From assembly GCF_008312885.1 (NCBI RefSeq), contig NZ_VSSO01000003.1:124001-188000 (forward strand): a stretch of DNA of 64,000 nucleotides, in the 5' to 3' direction. The notes under the pieces are model-generated. The model was not told the DNA's origin, did no database searches, and saw only the letters and a program-made list of their open reading frames with translations. Made by a program: the position numbers and the translations under genes. The stretch comes from Lolliginicoccus suaedae. Its GTDB lineage: Bacteria; Actinomycetota; Actinomycetes; Mycobacteriales; Mycobacteriaceae. Position 1 is the stretch's first letter; every line of letters begins with the position of its first letter. This document shows positions 36,319 to 44,817 of the stretch, piece by piece.

Positions 36319-36987
36319 ATGTCATCGATCGTCGAGGCGCTCAAGCCGCTCAAGCCCCGCATGCGCGGGTGGATACATCTCTACGCGTTTGCCATCTCGA
36401 TCATCACTGGCATCACTCTCGTCTCCGTGGTCGGTGCGCTGGAAGGATCGCGCGCGCTGCTCGCAGTGTCGATCTACAGCGTCACGATCTCCGGGCTGTT
36501 CGGGGTCAGCGCGCTCTACCATCGCGTCACCTGGAAGTCCCCCGCCAAGCGCATCTGGATGAAGCGGGCGGACCACTCGATGATCTTCCTGTTCATCGCC
36601 GGCAGCTACACGCCCTTCTGCATGCTCGCCCTGCCGGAGGACACGGGCCGACTCATCCTGACCGTGGTCTGGGCAGGTGCGCTCGCCGGGGTCGCGCTGA
36701 AGATGCTGTGGCCCACCTCGCCTGTCTGGCTCGGCGTGCCGCTGTATATCCTGCTTGGCTGGGCGGTCGCTTTCGTCATTCCCGACCTCGTCTCCGAGGC
36801 CGGAATGGTGCCCCTGGTGCTGCTCGCCGTGGGCGGCGTGTTCTATAGCGTGGGCGCGGTGCTCTACGCCACCAAGTGGCCCAACCCGTGGCCCACCACG
36901 TTCGGTCATCACGAGTTCTTCCACGCCGCGACCGTCATCGCCGCGCTCTGCCACTACATCGCGATCTGGCTGGTCGCCCTCAACTAG
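36319..36987 (+). CDS. Hemolysin III / PAQR family membrane protein (TrhA)
   Basis: This 222-residue seven-helix membrane protein of the PAQR/HlyIII family has the conserved SALYHRVTW, RADHSMIFLFIAGSYTPF and GHHEFFHAATVIAALCHY. Its His residues and Ser/Asp form the buried zinc site. Bacterial members are linked to membrane-fluidity control rather than true haemolysis. The position next to uppS matches Rv1085c-Rv1086. The ATG at 36319 lies 11 bases behind AAGGAGG. Confidence 0.93.
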   Translation: MSSIVEALKPLKPRMRGWIHLYAFAISIITGITLVSVVGALEGSRALLAVSIYSVTISGLFGVSALYHRVTWKSPAKRIWMKRADHSMIFLFIAGSYTPFCMLALPEDTGRLILTVVWAGALAGVALKMLWPTSPVWLGVPLYILLGWAVAFVIPDLVSEAGMVPLVLLAVGGVFYSVGAVLYATKWPNPWPTTFGHHEFFHAATVIAALCHYIAIWLVALN

Positions 36988-37007
36988 ACCCCCCCCCCGC
37001 AGCTGGC

Positions 37008-37622
37008 TCAGCCCTCGATCGCGCGCGCCGCGCGGATGATCGTCGCCATCGCCTCGTCGAGCACCTCGGCGAGGCGATCGCCGTATCCGGTGTCGGCCCA
37101 GTGGCGGATCGCTGCCACGAGCCCCGCGACCAGGATGGCGGCGATCATCCGCGTCCGCAGCGCCGCCTCGCCAGGCTCGTCGCGCGCGGCGAGCGCTAAG
37201 CGGATGAACGACTCGAACTCAGCCATCTGGAGCGTCATGGCCGCGTGGATGCTGTCCTCCTCGAGCATCAGGCGCAGCCGCCGCGCAATGTCCTCGACCT
37301 CGTCTCGTTCCCATCCCGCCATGATGGTGGCCATGCCCGCGCGCATGGTCTCGAGCGCCTCGACGATGGAGCCGGGGGCCGCGGCGAGGAGCGCGAGGAG
37401 CTCGGGGTCGTAGTCATCGTGCAGGACGAGCTGCTCCTTGGTGCCGAAGTAGCGGTATACGGAGCTCGGCGAGGTATCGGCGGCGCGGGCGACCTGCTCG
37501 ATGGTGACGTTCTGGTAGCCCTGGTCCTCGAAGAGGTCGAGCGCGGCGTGCTGGATGCGACGCATGGCCTCGGCCTTCTTGCGCTGGCGCAGACCGGGCT
37601 CGCGGTGCGTGGTGGGACTCAT
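37008..37622 (-). CDS. TetR/AcrR family transcriptional regulator
   Basis: This 204-residue regulator has an N-terminal helix-turn-helix at about residues 39-58 (VTIEQVARAADTSPSSVYRYF) and a helical ligand domain with Met- and Leu-rich segments. It is divergent from a two-gene ABC exporter, the usual layout for a self-regulated drug or lipid efflux repressor. The shared 118-base gap holds repeated TGACAGTCACT elements (37643-37716) that are the likely operator. The ATG at 37622 is the natural start. The ligand is unknown. Confidence 0.92.
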   Translation of the reverse strand: MSPTTHREPGLRQRKKAEAMRRIQHAALDLFEDQGYQNVTIEQVARAADTSPSSVYRYFGTKEQLVLHDDYDPELLALLAAAPGSIVEALETMRAGMATIMAGWERDEVEDIARRLRLMLEEDSIHAAMTLQMAEFESFIRLALAARDEPGEAALRTRMIAAILVAGLVAAIRHWADTGYGDRLAEVLDEAMATIIRAARAIEG

Positions 37623-37642
37623 GGCACCATGCTAGCGAATTC

Positions 37643-37716
37643 TGACAGTCACTTGCAGTTCTACTCCATGATGCGCTACATTTTTGGTAGTCACTGTCAT
37701 TTGACAGTCACTGACA
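37643..37716. promoter_or_regulatory. Candidate TetR operator: palindrome and repeats
   Basis: ACTGTCA (37693-37699), TT, TGACAGT (37702-37708) is a perfect palindrome. TGACAGTCACT occurs directly at 37643-37653 and again at 37702-37712, and TAGTCACTGTCA reads it in reverse at 37689. The sites lie between the divergent regulator and exporter genes, overlapping where both promoters must be. Confidence 0.7.
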
Positions 37717-37740
37717 TTTCGCCTCGCCGCAGGAGCCAGC

Positions 37741-38649
37741 ATGAAGCTCGCCATCGACGCGACCGCGCTCACCAAGGAGTTCGGCCGCTTCACCGCCCTC
37801 GACGGGCTCGACCTCCAGGTCGCCACCGGATCGATCCACGGCTTCCTCGGCCCCAACGGTGCCGGGAAATCCACCACCATCCGCATCCTTCTCGGCCTCA
37901 TGCGGCGCACCGGCGGCAACGCCACCGTCCTCGGGCACGACCCCGCCACCCACGCGCTCGACATCCACCGCCGCACCGCCTACGTGCCAGGCGATGTCGC
38001 CTTCTGGCCCAGCCTCACCGGCGGCGAGACGCTCGACGTCCTCGCGCGCGCCAACCCTGGCACCAGCCCGCGCAAGCGCGCCGAGCTCATCGACCGCTTC
38101 CGTCTCGACCCCCGCAAGCGCATCCGCGGCTACTCCAAGGGAAACCGGCAGAAGATCGCCCTGATCTCCGCGTTCTCCGCCAGCCCGGACCTTCTCATCC
38201 TCGATGAGCCCACCACCGGGCTCGACCCGCTCATGCACGCCGAGTACGCGCAGTGCGTCACCGCCGCCGCCCGCGAAGGCACCACAGTACTGCTCTCGAG
38301 CCACATCCTCAGCGAGGTCGACCAGCTCTGCGACACCACCACCATCATCCGCGACGGCCGCACCGTGCAAACCGGATCGCTCGCCGAGCTCCGCGGCGCC
38401 GCCCGGTCCCACATCATCGCCCGCACCAGCGCCAAGCCCTCGCTCGACGACGCCGACGGCCTGGCCAACCTCGCCACCTCCGCCGATGACGGCGACCACC
38501 GCACCGAGTTCGACATCTCGGCGCCAGGCCTGCCCGCGGTCATCAACCGCCTCGACGCCGCTGGCCTCCTCGAGCTCTCGTGCACGCCCCCCACCCTCGA
38601 GGACCTCTTCCGCAGCTACTACGCCACCCCGAGCGGGAGCACCCGATGA
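37741..38649 (+). CDS. ABC exporter ATP-binding protein
   Basis: This 302-residue ATPase of the DrrA/CcmA type has Walker A GPNGAGKST at residues 37-45 and Walker B LLILDEPTTGLDP. The signature is degenerate, YSKGNRQK in place of the usual SGGQ, a variant known in actinobacterial antibiotic exporters. The C-terminal extension (about residues 215-302) is typical of this class. It overlaps its permease by four bases. Regulation by the divergent TetR protein is inferred from the operator-like repeats. Confidence 0.93.
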   Translation: MKLAIDATALTKEFGRFTALDGLDLQVATGSIHGFLGPNGAGKSTTIRILLGLMRRTGGNATVLGHDPATHALDIHRRTAYVPGDVAFWPSLTGGETLDVLARANPGTSPRKRAELIDRFRLDPRKRIRGYSKGNRQKIALISAFSASPDLLILDEPTTGLDPLMHAEYAQCVTAAAREGTTVLLSSHILSEVDQLCDTTTIIRDGRTVQTGSLAELRGAARSHIIARTSAKPSLDDADGLANLATSADDGDHRTEFDISAPGLPAVINRLDAAGLLELSCTPPTLEDLFRSYYATPSGSTR

Positions 38650-40211
38650 CCGGCACCGCCACGCTCCTCCGGCTGCTCCTGCGCCTCGACCGGGCACGCA
38701 TGGCCATCTGGCTCCTCGCCCTGCCCGCCCTCGTCTGGCTCGGCGCCCGGTCGATCGCCTCCCTCTACCCCACCGCCGCCGAGCGCGTCGCCTACGCCCG
38801 CACCAACGGCCAGATCACCGCCCAGATCGCCATGAGCGGCCCCCCGCGCGGACTCGACACCATCGGCGGCATCACCGTCTACGAGGCCGGCTGGCTCGCC
38901 AGCATCGCCATCGCCGCCAGCGCGATCCTCCTCGCGATCCGCGCGACCCGCGCCCACGAGGATTCCGGCGCGTGGGAACTCATCCTTGCCGGACAGATCG
39001 GCCCGCGCGCCCCCCTCGCGGCCAGCGCCTTGCTCGTCACCGTCAACCAGCTCGTGCTCGGCGCCGCCATCAGTCTCGCCCTCCTCGCAGCAGGCGCGGA
39101 CCACGGCGGCTCCCTGGCATTCGGTGCCGCTGCCGCGACGATCGGCATCCTGTTCGGAATGCTCGCGCTGCTCGCCGCGCAGGTAGCCAGCAACGCTTCC
39201 GCGGCACGCAGGCTCGCGCTCGGCATCCTCGGCGCCTCCTTCGCGCTGCGCGCCATCCACGACACCACCGACCTGCCCCTCGGCTGGGCATCGCCGCTGA
39301 GCTGGGCCCAGGCCAGCGAGCCCTTCGGGAGCAACGATCCCCTCCCGCTCGCCGCAACGGTCGCCGCCGCGGCCATGATCTTCCTGCTCGCGCTCGCCGT
39401 CAACGCGCGCCGCGACCTTGGGCAAGGACTGCTCGCCGCGCGGCCCGGGCCAGCGAGCGCGGGGCCGCTGCTGCAGACGCTTCCTGGCCTGCACCTGCGG
39501 CTCGCGCGCGGCACCATCCTCGCCTGGGCCGTCGCCGCGGGCATCACGTTCGCCGCGTTCGGCTCCATCGTGCCCAGCATCGACAGCATCGCTGGATCCT
39601 CGGAGGCCACCGCCGAGGTCATGGCCGCCTACGGCGACCAGTCCCTCACTGATGCGTTCCTCGCCTTCTGCTTGATCGCTCTCGCCATCCTCGCCGCCGG
39701 GGGCGCTACTGCCGTGGCGCTGCGCCTGCACGCCGATGAGCGAGCGGGCCGCCTCCCCGCCCTCGCGGTGGCCCCGCTCCGCCGGCACCGCGTTCTCGCG
39801 CTCTACGCGCTGCCGATGCTCCTTGCCGCAGTGCTGACCTGCCTCGTCGGCGGCACCGCCCTCGCGATCGGCGCGGGCGCCAGCGGGAATGATTGGTCGG
39901 CCACCACGAGCATCATCACCGGTGGCCTGGTGCAGGCAGCACCGGCGCTCGTGCTCGGCGCGCTCGCGCTCGCCCTGGCTGCCACTGCTCCACGCCTCGT
40001 GGGCATCGCATGGCTGGTGTACGCAGCGTCCGCCATCATCGCGATCCTGGGGCCCGTGCTGCGCCTCCCGGGGTGGGCGAGCGACCTCACGCCCTTCGCC
40101 CATGTCGCCGACTACCCCTCCGCGGCCTTTCCCTGGGCCTTGCTCGGCATCGCGGCAGCGCTGCTGATCGCCGCCGCGACGGGCTTCGCGCGGCGCGACA
40201 TCGCCGGATGA
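38646..40211 (+). CDS. ABC exporter permease (tetronasin/polyketide-type)
   Basis: This 521-residue membrane protein has about twelve hydrophobic segments in two similar halves. It resembles the large actinobacterial permeases annotated as exporters of polyketide antibiotics (COG3559, TnrB3-like). The N-terminal LLLRLDRARMAIWLLALPALVW and GITVYEAGWLASIAIAAS, and the second-half repeat LHLRLARGTILAWAVAAGITFAAFGS, show the internal duplication. The ATG at 38646 overlaps the ATPase stop (ATGA). With the TetR gene it forms an efflux unit; the substrate is unknown and no biosynthetic genes are nearby. Confidence 0.88.
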   Translation: MTGTATLLRLLLRLDRARMAIWLLALPALVWLGARSIASLYPTAAERVAYARTNGQITAQIAMSGPPRGLDTIGGITVYEAGWLASIAIAASAILLAIRATRAHEDSGAWELILAGQIGPRAPLAASALLVTVNQLVLGAAISLALLAAGADHGGSLAFGAAAATIGILFGMLALLAAQVASNASAARRLALGILGASFALRAIHDTTDLPLGWASPLSWAQASEPFGSNDPLPLAATVAAAAMIFLLALAVNARRDLGQGLLAARPGPASAGPLLQTLPGLHLRLARGTILAWAVAAGITFAAFGSIVPSIDSIAGSSEATAEVMAAYGDQSLTDAFLAFCLIALAILAAGGATAVALRLHADERAGRLPALAVAPLRRHRVLALYALPMLLAAVLTCLVGGTALAIGAGASGNDWSATTSIITGGLVQAAPALVLGALALALAATAPRLVGIAWLVYAASAIIAILGPVLRLPGWASDLTPFAHVADYPSAAFPWALLGIAAALLIAAATGFARRDIAG

Positions 40212-40276
40212 CCAGTGACCGAGGGACTCCGGCCCAGGGGGTGGGAGCGTGGCTGTAGTCCGCAATAGTCACTGAG

Positions 40277-40305
40277 ATGACGAAACGGCGATCCTGCGTT
40301 ATGGT
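40277..40305 (+). promoter_or_regulatory. Candidate promoter of the DAHP synthase leader
   Basis: ATGACG (40277-40282), 17 bases, TATGGT (40300-40305). Transcription would begin near 40312-40313, at or next to the ATG of the leader peptide, consistent with a leaderless first cistron. Confidence 0.5.
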
Positions 40306-40312
40306 CGTTGGC

Positions 40313-40384
40313 ATGACTCCTGTCAGGTCGTATTGGCGCTTTACACCGGCTCCGGGTGGAGCCGGTCGTCGATTCGCGCGCTGA
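40313..40384 (+). CDS. Putative aromatic-amino-acid leader peptide (23 aa)
   Basis: An ATG at 40313 opens a 23-codon frame ending in TGA at 40382-40384. Codons 7-10 are TAT TGG CGC TTT (Tyr-Trp-Arg-Phe), a cluster of all three aromatic amino acids. TAT and TTT are unusual choices in this GC-rich genome, and would favour ribosome pausing when charged aromatic tRNAs run low. The last third is Gly/Arg-rich. The frame precedes DAHP synthase, the entry enzyme of aromatic synthesis, by 126 bases, with hairpins in between. There is no ribosome-binding site, but the predicted transcript start coincides with the ATG. This is a leader-peptide prediction, not a protein with its own function. Confidence 0.7.
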   Translation: MTPVRSYWRFTPAPGGAGRRFAR

Positions 40385-40436
40385 CGATCACTGTTCATCC
40401 GGAGCCCAAGCCGCAGGCAGCACCGCCTGCTGGCTT
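40345..40436 (+). promoter_or_regulatory. Putative transcription attenuator of DAHP synthase
   Basis: Three RNA structures compete. Hairpin 1 pairs ACCGGCTCC (40345-40353) with GGAGCCGGT (40358-40366). An alternative pairs GGCTCCGG (40349-40356) with CCGGAGCC (40399-40406) and excludes hairpin 1. A later hairpin pairs AAGCC and CAGGC (40408-40418) with GCCTG and GGCTT (40425-40436). Hairpin 1 begins two or three bases after the Phe codon, so a ribosome stalled on Tyr-Trp-Arg-Phe would cover it. The last hairpin lacks a T-run. The switching logic is inferred. Confidence 0.55.
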
Positions 40437-40510
40437 CCAGTCCGCTAGTCGGCGGGCACCGGGATGAGCATTCCACGTGTGGCCGCCTCAGCATCAACGA
40501 AAGGCCCACG

Positions 40511-41626
40511 ATGTCTCTCTCCCTCGGCGACGATGTCCAGCCCGCCAGCCAGCATGGCACCGCAGCCTCCACGAGCGACGTGCATATCCGCTCCATCTCG
40601 CCCCTGCCGAGCCCGCGCGCGATCCTCGACGAGATGCCGCTCGGCGACGAGCGTGCCACCCTCGTCGCCACCACCCGCGACGAGGTCCGCGCCATCCTCG
40701 ACGGCACCGATGACCGCCTCGTCGTAGTCACCGGCCCCTGCTCGGTGCACGACACCGAGGCCGCGCTCGACTACGCGCAGCGGCTCGCCCCGATCGCCCA
40801 CGCCCACCGCGACGAGCTGCGCATCGTGATGCGCATGTACTTCGAGAAGCCCCGCACCACCGTCGGCTGGAAGGGCTTGATCAACGATCCCGGCATGGAC
40901 GAGACCTACGACATCCCGCGCGGCCTGCGGCTCGCCCGCTCCGTGCTGCTCGGCGTGCTCGACACGGGCCTGCCAGTAGGATGCGAGTTCCTCGAGCCAA
41001 CCAGTCCCCAGTACATCGCCGACACCGTCACCTGGGGCGCCATCGGGGCCCGCACCACCGAGAGCCAGGTGCATCGCCAGCTCGCGTCCGGAGTCTCGAT
41101 GCCCATCGGCTTCAAGAACGCCACCGACGGCAACGTGCAGGTCGCGATCGATGGCTGCCGGGCCGCGGGAGCAGCACAGGTGTTCTTCGGCTCCGATGTC
41201 GAGGGCAAGGCGGCCCTCGTCTCGACGACCGGAAACCCTGACACCCACGTCATCCTGCGCGGGGGGCGCGGCGGGCCCAACTACTACGAGGCAGACATCG
41301 AGGCAGCCGTGGCACTGCTCGGCAAGGCAGGGCTGCCCGGCTCGGTGATGGTCGATGCGAGCCACGCCAACTCGGGCAAGAGCCACATCCGCCAGGCCGA
41401 GGTAGCGCGCGAGGTCGCCGCGATGGTCGCGTCCGGCAACCAGGGGATCTCCGGGGTGATGCTGGAGAGCTTCCTCGTCGCGGGCCGCCAGGAGCCAGGC
41501 CCCGGCACGCTCGTCTACGGGCAGTCAGTGACCGATGCCTGCATGGATCTCGGTACCACCGAGAGCCTGCTCGACGAGCTCGCCGCCGCCGTGATCAGCC
41601 GTCGGAAGCAGCAAGCAGCGCAGTAA
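40511..41626 (+). CDS. aroG: 3-deoxy-7-phosphoheptulonate (DAHP) synthase, type I
   Basis: This 371-residue enzyme makes DAHP from phosphoenolpyruvate and erythrose-4-phosphate, the first step of the shikimate pathway (EC 2.5.1.54). It is of the type I-alpha (AroF/G/H) class: VVTGPCSVHD, RMYFEKPRTTVGWKGLINDP, GCEFLEPTSPQYI, IGARTTESQVHRQLASG, MPIGFKNATDG and the metal-site VDASHANSGK are all present. The ATG at 40511 has GAAAGG upstream. Its 3' end overlaps the convergent DUF255 gene by 32 bases. Regulation by the aromatic leader at 40313-40436 is proposed. Mycobacteria mainly use a type II enzyme, so this type I gene is a notable extra or replacement. Confidence 0.96.
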   Translation: MSLSLGDDVQPASQHGTAASTSDVHIRSISPLPSPRAILDEMPLGDERATLVATTRDEVRAILDGTDDRLVVVTGPCSVHDTEAALDYAQRLAPIAHAHRDELRIVMRMYFEKPRTTVGWKGLINDPGMDETYDIPRGLRLARSVLLGVLDTGLPVGCEFLEPTSPQYIADTVTWGAIGARTTESQVHRQLASGVSMPIGFKNATDGNVQVAIDGCRAAGAAQVFFGSDVEGKAALVSTTGNPDTHVILRGGRGGPNYYEADIEAAVALLGKAGLPGSVMVDASHANSGKSHIRQAEVAREVAAMVASGNQGISGVMLESFLVAGRQEPGPGTLVYGQSVTDACMDLGTTESLLDELAAAVISRRKQQAAQ

Positions 41627-43634
41627 GAGCGTCGCGGTCGCCCACGGGCGCCTGGCACACCGTGCCCCGGCACACGTAGGCCGCTGGCTGGCCGTCCACG
41701 GCAGGGCGGTCGGCCAGCGGCGGCGTGGAGCCCTCCTCTGCAGCGACCACGACCGCGCCTCCCGGTGATCCTGCCCGCGCGGCCGCGAGCAACCCGCCAT
41801 CGTCCCCGCCGGTGGTGCTGATCGCCACCTCGATCGGGCCATGCAGGGCAGCCTCCGCCACCGCGAACCAATGCCCCGCCGAGCGCGGCGCACGCTGGAT
41901 CGGCAGGACTCCCCGCGCCAGGGACGCCTCCGCGTGCTCCCGGTACCGGATAGCCTTCTCCGGCTCGGCGATGACCGCGAGCGCGAGCAACGCCTCGGTG
42001 ATCGTCGATGCGCCCGAGGGCGTGGCTCCATCCAGCGGATCACGGGGGCGCGCGAGAAGCGTCTCGGCATCATCAGCGGTATCGAACCAGCTGCCCGGAG
42101 CCTCGGCATCCGCGAAGCGCGCCAGCGCGACGTCGGCAAGCTCCTCGGCACTGGCCCGCCAGCGATCCTCGCCCGTGGCCTGGTAGAGCGCGAGCAAGCC
42201 CACCGCGAGCGCGCCATGATCGTCGAGGACCGCGACGGCGTCGCCGACCGACCCGCCCAGCGAAGCACGCCGCAGCCGGCCATCCACGACATGCGTGCCG
42301 AGCAAGTAATCGGCGGCGACCCGCGCCTGCTCGACCCACTGGGGCTCATCGAGGGCCAGCCCGGCCTCGACGAGCGCGGTGATGGCGAGCCCGTTCCATG
42401 CAGTAACGACCTTGTCGTCGCGCTCCGGCTGGGGCCGCTCGTCCCGCGCGACGCGCAGCGCGGCCCGGACCTGGGCGAAGCGCTCGGCGTCATCGGGGTC
42501 ACCAGGCAGTTGCAGCACGCTCTGCGCGCCCTCGAACGTACCCGTGCTTCCGACGGCGAACAGGCTGGCCGCCCACAATCCATCCTCGAGGCCGAGGACA
42601 TCCATCAGTTCCTGCGGCGTCCACGCATACGTCAGGCCCTCCACGCCCTCGGTGTCCGCATCGAATGCCGAGGCGAATCCGCCCTCGGGTGTCCGCAAGT
42701 CCTGCAGCAGGAAGCCCGCGGTCTCCCGCGTCACCCGCGCGGCGAGGGCATCACCCGTCCGGCGCGCGAGGTGCGCGTAGAACCGCAGCAGCAGCGCATT
42801 GTCGTAGAGCATCTTCTCGAAGTGCGGCACCACCCACTCGGCATCCACCGCATACCGGGAGAACCCGCCCGCGAGCTGGTCATAGATGCCGCCGCGCGCC
42901 ATCGCCGCGGCTGCCCGCTGTATCGTCGGCAAGCCTTCGCCAGTGCGCTCATAGCGCCGCAGCAAGCCCTCGAGCAGCGCGGACGGCGGGAACTTCGGCG
43001 CGCCCCCGAACCCGCCGCGCTCGGTGTCCTCATCGGCCAGGACCGCTGCCGCGGAGGCCTCGAGCATGGCCGCATCGGGCAGTCGCTCCCCCGCCGGCAG
43101 CGCGCCCGCGTTCTCGCGCAGGGCGGCGGTCACCGAGCCTGCCGCGCGGTGCACATCCTCGCGCCGGTCCCGCCAGGTGCCCGAGATCGCGGCGAGCACC
43201 TGCGGGAACGTTGGCATGCTGCCACGAGGCCGCGCCGGGAAATACGTGCCGCAATAGAATGGCTCCCCGCCCGGGGTGAGGAAGCACGTCATGGGCCACC
43301 CACCCTGGCCGGTCATCGCGACCGTGGCATTCATGTAGATCGCATCGAGGTCCGGGCGCTCCTCACGATCCACCTTGATGCACACGAAGTCCCGGTTCAT
43401 CATGGCCGCGATCTCTTCGTCCTCGAACGACTCGTGCGCCATCACATGGCACCAGTGGCACGAGGCATAGCCGATCGACAACAGGATCGGCACGTCCCGC
43501 TCGCGCGCCCACTCAAGCGCGCCGCTGCTCCACTCCTGCCAATGCACCGGGTTGCTGGCATGCTGGCGCAGGTAAGGGCTCGACGCCCCGCCCAGCATGT
43601 TGCGCGACCGCTCCTGCTCCCCGGCCCCGCTCAT
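41595..43634 (-). CDS. Thioredoxin-domain DUF255 protein (YyaL/SPATA20 family)
   Basis: This 679-residue protein has an N-terminal thioredoxin-like DUF255 domain (residues 1-170) with the redox-type motif CHWC at Cys59-Cys62, in SIGYASCHWCHVMAHESFED. A long C-terminal (alpha/alpha)6-barrel-like domain resembles N-acylglucosamine epimerases and glycosidases (about residues 190-679, GGFGGAPKFP, DQLAGGFSRYAVDAEW, WNGLAI). The cellular role is not established. It is co-transcribed after mca and a small membrane protein, the order recalled for Rv1082-Rv1084, and starts inside the stop of the preceding gene (ATGA). Its end overlaps the convergent DAHP synthase gene by 32 bases. Confidence 0.9.
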   Translation of the reverse strand: MSGAGEQERSRNMLGGASSPYLRQHASNPVHWQEWSSGALEWARERDVPILLSIGYASCHWCHVMAHESFEDEEIAAMMNRDFVCIKVDREERPDLDAIYMNATVAMTGQGGWPMTCFLTPGGEPFYCGTYFPARPRGSMPTFPQVLAAISGTWRDRREDVHRAAGSVTAALRENAGALPAGERLPDAAMLEASAAAVLADEDTERGGFGGAPKFPPSALLEGLLRRYERTGEGLPTIQRAAAAMARGGIYDQLAGGFSRYAVDAEWVVPHFEKMLYDNALLLRFYAHLARRTGDALAARVTRETAGFLLQDLRTPEGGFASAFDADTEGVEGLTYAWTPQELMDVLGLEDGLWAASLFAVGSTGTFEGAQSVLQLPGDPDDAERFAQVRAALRVARDERPQPERDDKVVTAWNGLAITALVEAGLALDEPQWVEQARVAADYLLGTHVVDGRLRRASLGGSVGDAVAVLDDHGALAVGLLALYQATGEDRWRASAEELADVALARFADAEAPGSWFDTADDAETLLARPRDPLDGATPSGASTITEALLALAVIAEPEKAIRYREHAEASLARGVLPIQRAPRSAGHWFAVAEAALHGPIEVAISTTGGDDGGLLAAARAGSPGGAVVVAAEEGSTPPLADRPAVDGQPAAYVCRGTVCQAPVGDRDALTALLAASDG

Positions 43635-43924
43635 TGTGGCTGGTCCGTCTCCACGGCTGAGCGATCAGTGCCCTCATCGACCGCCTGATCTGGCTCGGGA
43701 TGCTCCCGCTCGAACGTCTCCGGCAGATTGGCCAGATGCTTGTTCATCGACCGGATCAGCAGGAACAGCCCGACCGCGAGCAGCAGGATGATCGCCGCCG
43801 CGACCGGCGGCGCCTTGCCGAACTCGGGGCCAGTCGTCTCCACGCCATTCTGGGCGAGGAAAGTGGCACCCTCGGCCAGCGCCCAGTTGCCCCAGGCCGC
43901 GACGTCAGGAATATGGGTGGCCAC
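43631..43924 (-). CDS. Small conserved membrane protein (Rv1083-like)
   Basis: This 97-residue protein has one transmembrane segment (about residues 40-58, PPVAAAIILLLAVGLFLLIRSM) and an acidic, probably cytoplasmic tail. The N-terminal part (ATHIPDVAAWGNWALAEGATFLAQNG) may be amphipathic. The GTG at 43924 starts two bases after the mca stop (43927), and its own stop overlaps the next gene start. Conservation of this trio suggests a joint function around mycothiol metabolism, but none is known for this protein. Confidence 0.8.
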   Translation of the reverse strand: MATHIPDVAAWGNWALAEGATFLAQNGVETTGPEFGKAPPVAAAIILLLAVGLFLLIRSMNKHLANLPETFEREHPEPDQAVDEGTDRSAVETDQPQ

Positions 43925-43926
43925 GA

Positions 43927-44817
43927 TCAGTCTTGCTCCTTCGCATCATCGCCGGCAACGAGGCCAGCGAACAGATCAGTCTCCGGGATGGCTGTGCGGA
44001 CCCTCGTCCGAGCGAGCTCGAACTCCTCGGTCGGCCACAGCCGCTGCTGCATCTCCAGCGGCACCACGAAGAACGGGCCGTTCGGATCCACCTGCGTCGC
44101 ATGGGCGCGCAGCGCATCATCCCGGAAGGGGAAGAAATCACCACAGGTGATCTGGGTGGTCACGCGCCCCATGATGTCGCCCTGCCGGGGCTTCCAGTTC
44201 GCCAGCCACTCCGCGTAGGGGCTCTCGAGGCCGCGGGCGAGGAAGTCATCATGGAACAACTGCATGCGATCGCGCAGGAAGCCATGCACGTAGTAGATCT
44301 TCGACGGCGCCCACGGCTCGCCCGCTCCGGGGAACTGGGCCGGGTCGCCCGCCGCCTCGAAGGCCTCCATCGATACCTTGTGGCACATGATGTGATCGGG
44401 ATGGGGATAGCCACCATTTTCGTCATAAGTGATCATCACGTGCGGCTTGAACTCCCGGACCACCCGTACCAGCGCCTCGGTGGCCACATCCATCGGAACC
44501 AGCGCGAACGCGTCTTCGGGCAGCGGCGGCAAGGGATCACCCTCCGGCAAGCCCGAATCGACGAAGCCCAGCCAGCGATGCTGCACGCCCAGGATCTTCG
44601 CGGCCTGCGCCATCTCCTCCTGCCGCACCTCGTTGATGCGCTCGAGCACGCCCGGGATGTCCATCGCAGGGTTCAGCACATCGCCACGCTCGCCACCGGT
44701 CAAGGTGACGACCATGACCTCGTGGCCCTCCTTGGCATAGCGGGCCATCGTGGCGGCACCCTTGCTCGCCTCATCATCAGGGTGCGCGTGTACCGCCATG
44801 AGCCTCAAACCGGCCAC
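43927..44817 (-). CDS. mca: Mycothiol S-conjugate amidase
   Basis: This 296-residue zinc amidase of the PIG-L/LmbE family cleaves mycothiol conjugates to a mercapturic acid and GlcN-inositol, detoxifying electrophiles. The zinc motif HAHPDDE is at residues 10-16 (His12, Asp15), and the second site HPDH occurs in [16 protein letters not shown]. The close relative MshB is shorter; the C-terminal length and [17 protein letters not shown] favour Mca. The GTG at 44817 precedes the first strand with GGAG upstream. It is a marker of mycothiol-producing actinobacteria and is divergent from the DUF4307 gene. Confidence 0.95.
   Translation of the reverse strand: MAGLRLMAVHAHPDDEASKGAATMARYAKEGHEVMVVTLTGGERGDVLNPAMDIPGVLERINEVRQEEMAQAAKILGVQHRWLGFVDSGLPEGDPLPPLPEDAFALVPMDVATEALVRVVREFKPHVMITYDENGGYPHPDHIMCHKVSMEAFEAAGDPAQFPGAGEPWAPSKIYYVHGFLRDRMQLFHDDFLARGLESPYAEWLANWKPRQGDIMGRVTTQITCGDFFPFRDDALRAHATQVDPNGPFFVVPLEMQQRLWPTEEFELARTRVRTAIPETDLFAGLVAGDDAKEQD

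Noticed and set aside
37008-40211. A biosynthetic gene cluster around the polyketide-type ABC exporter
   Set aside because: Only the exporter and its regulator are present; neighbours are core metabolic genes.
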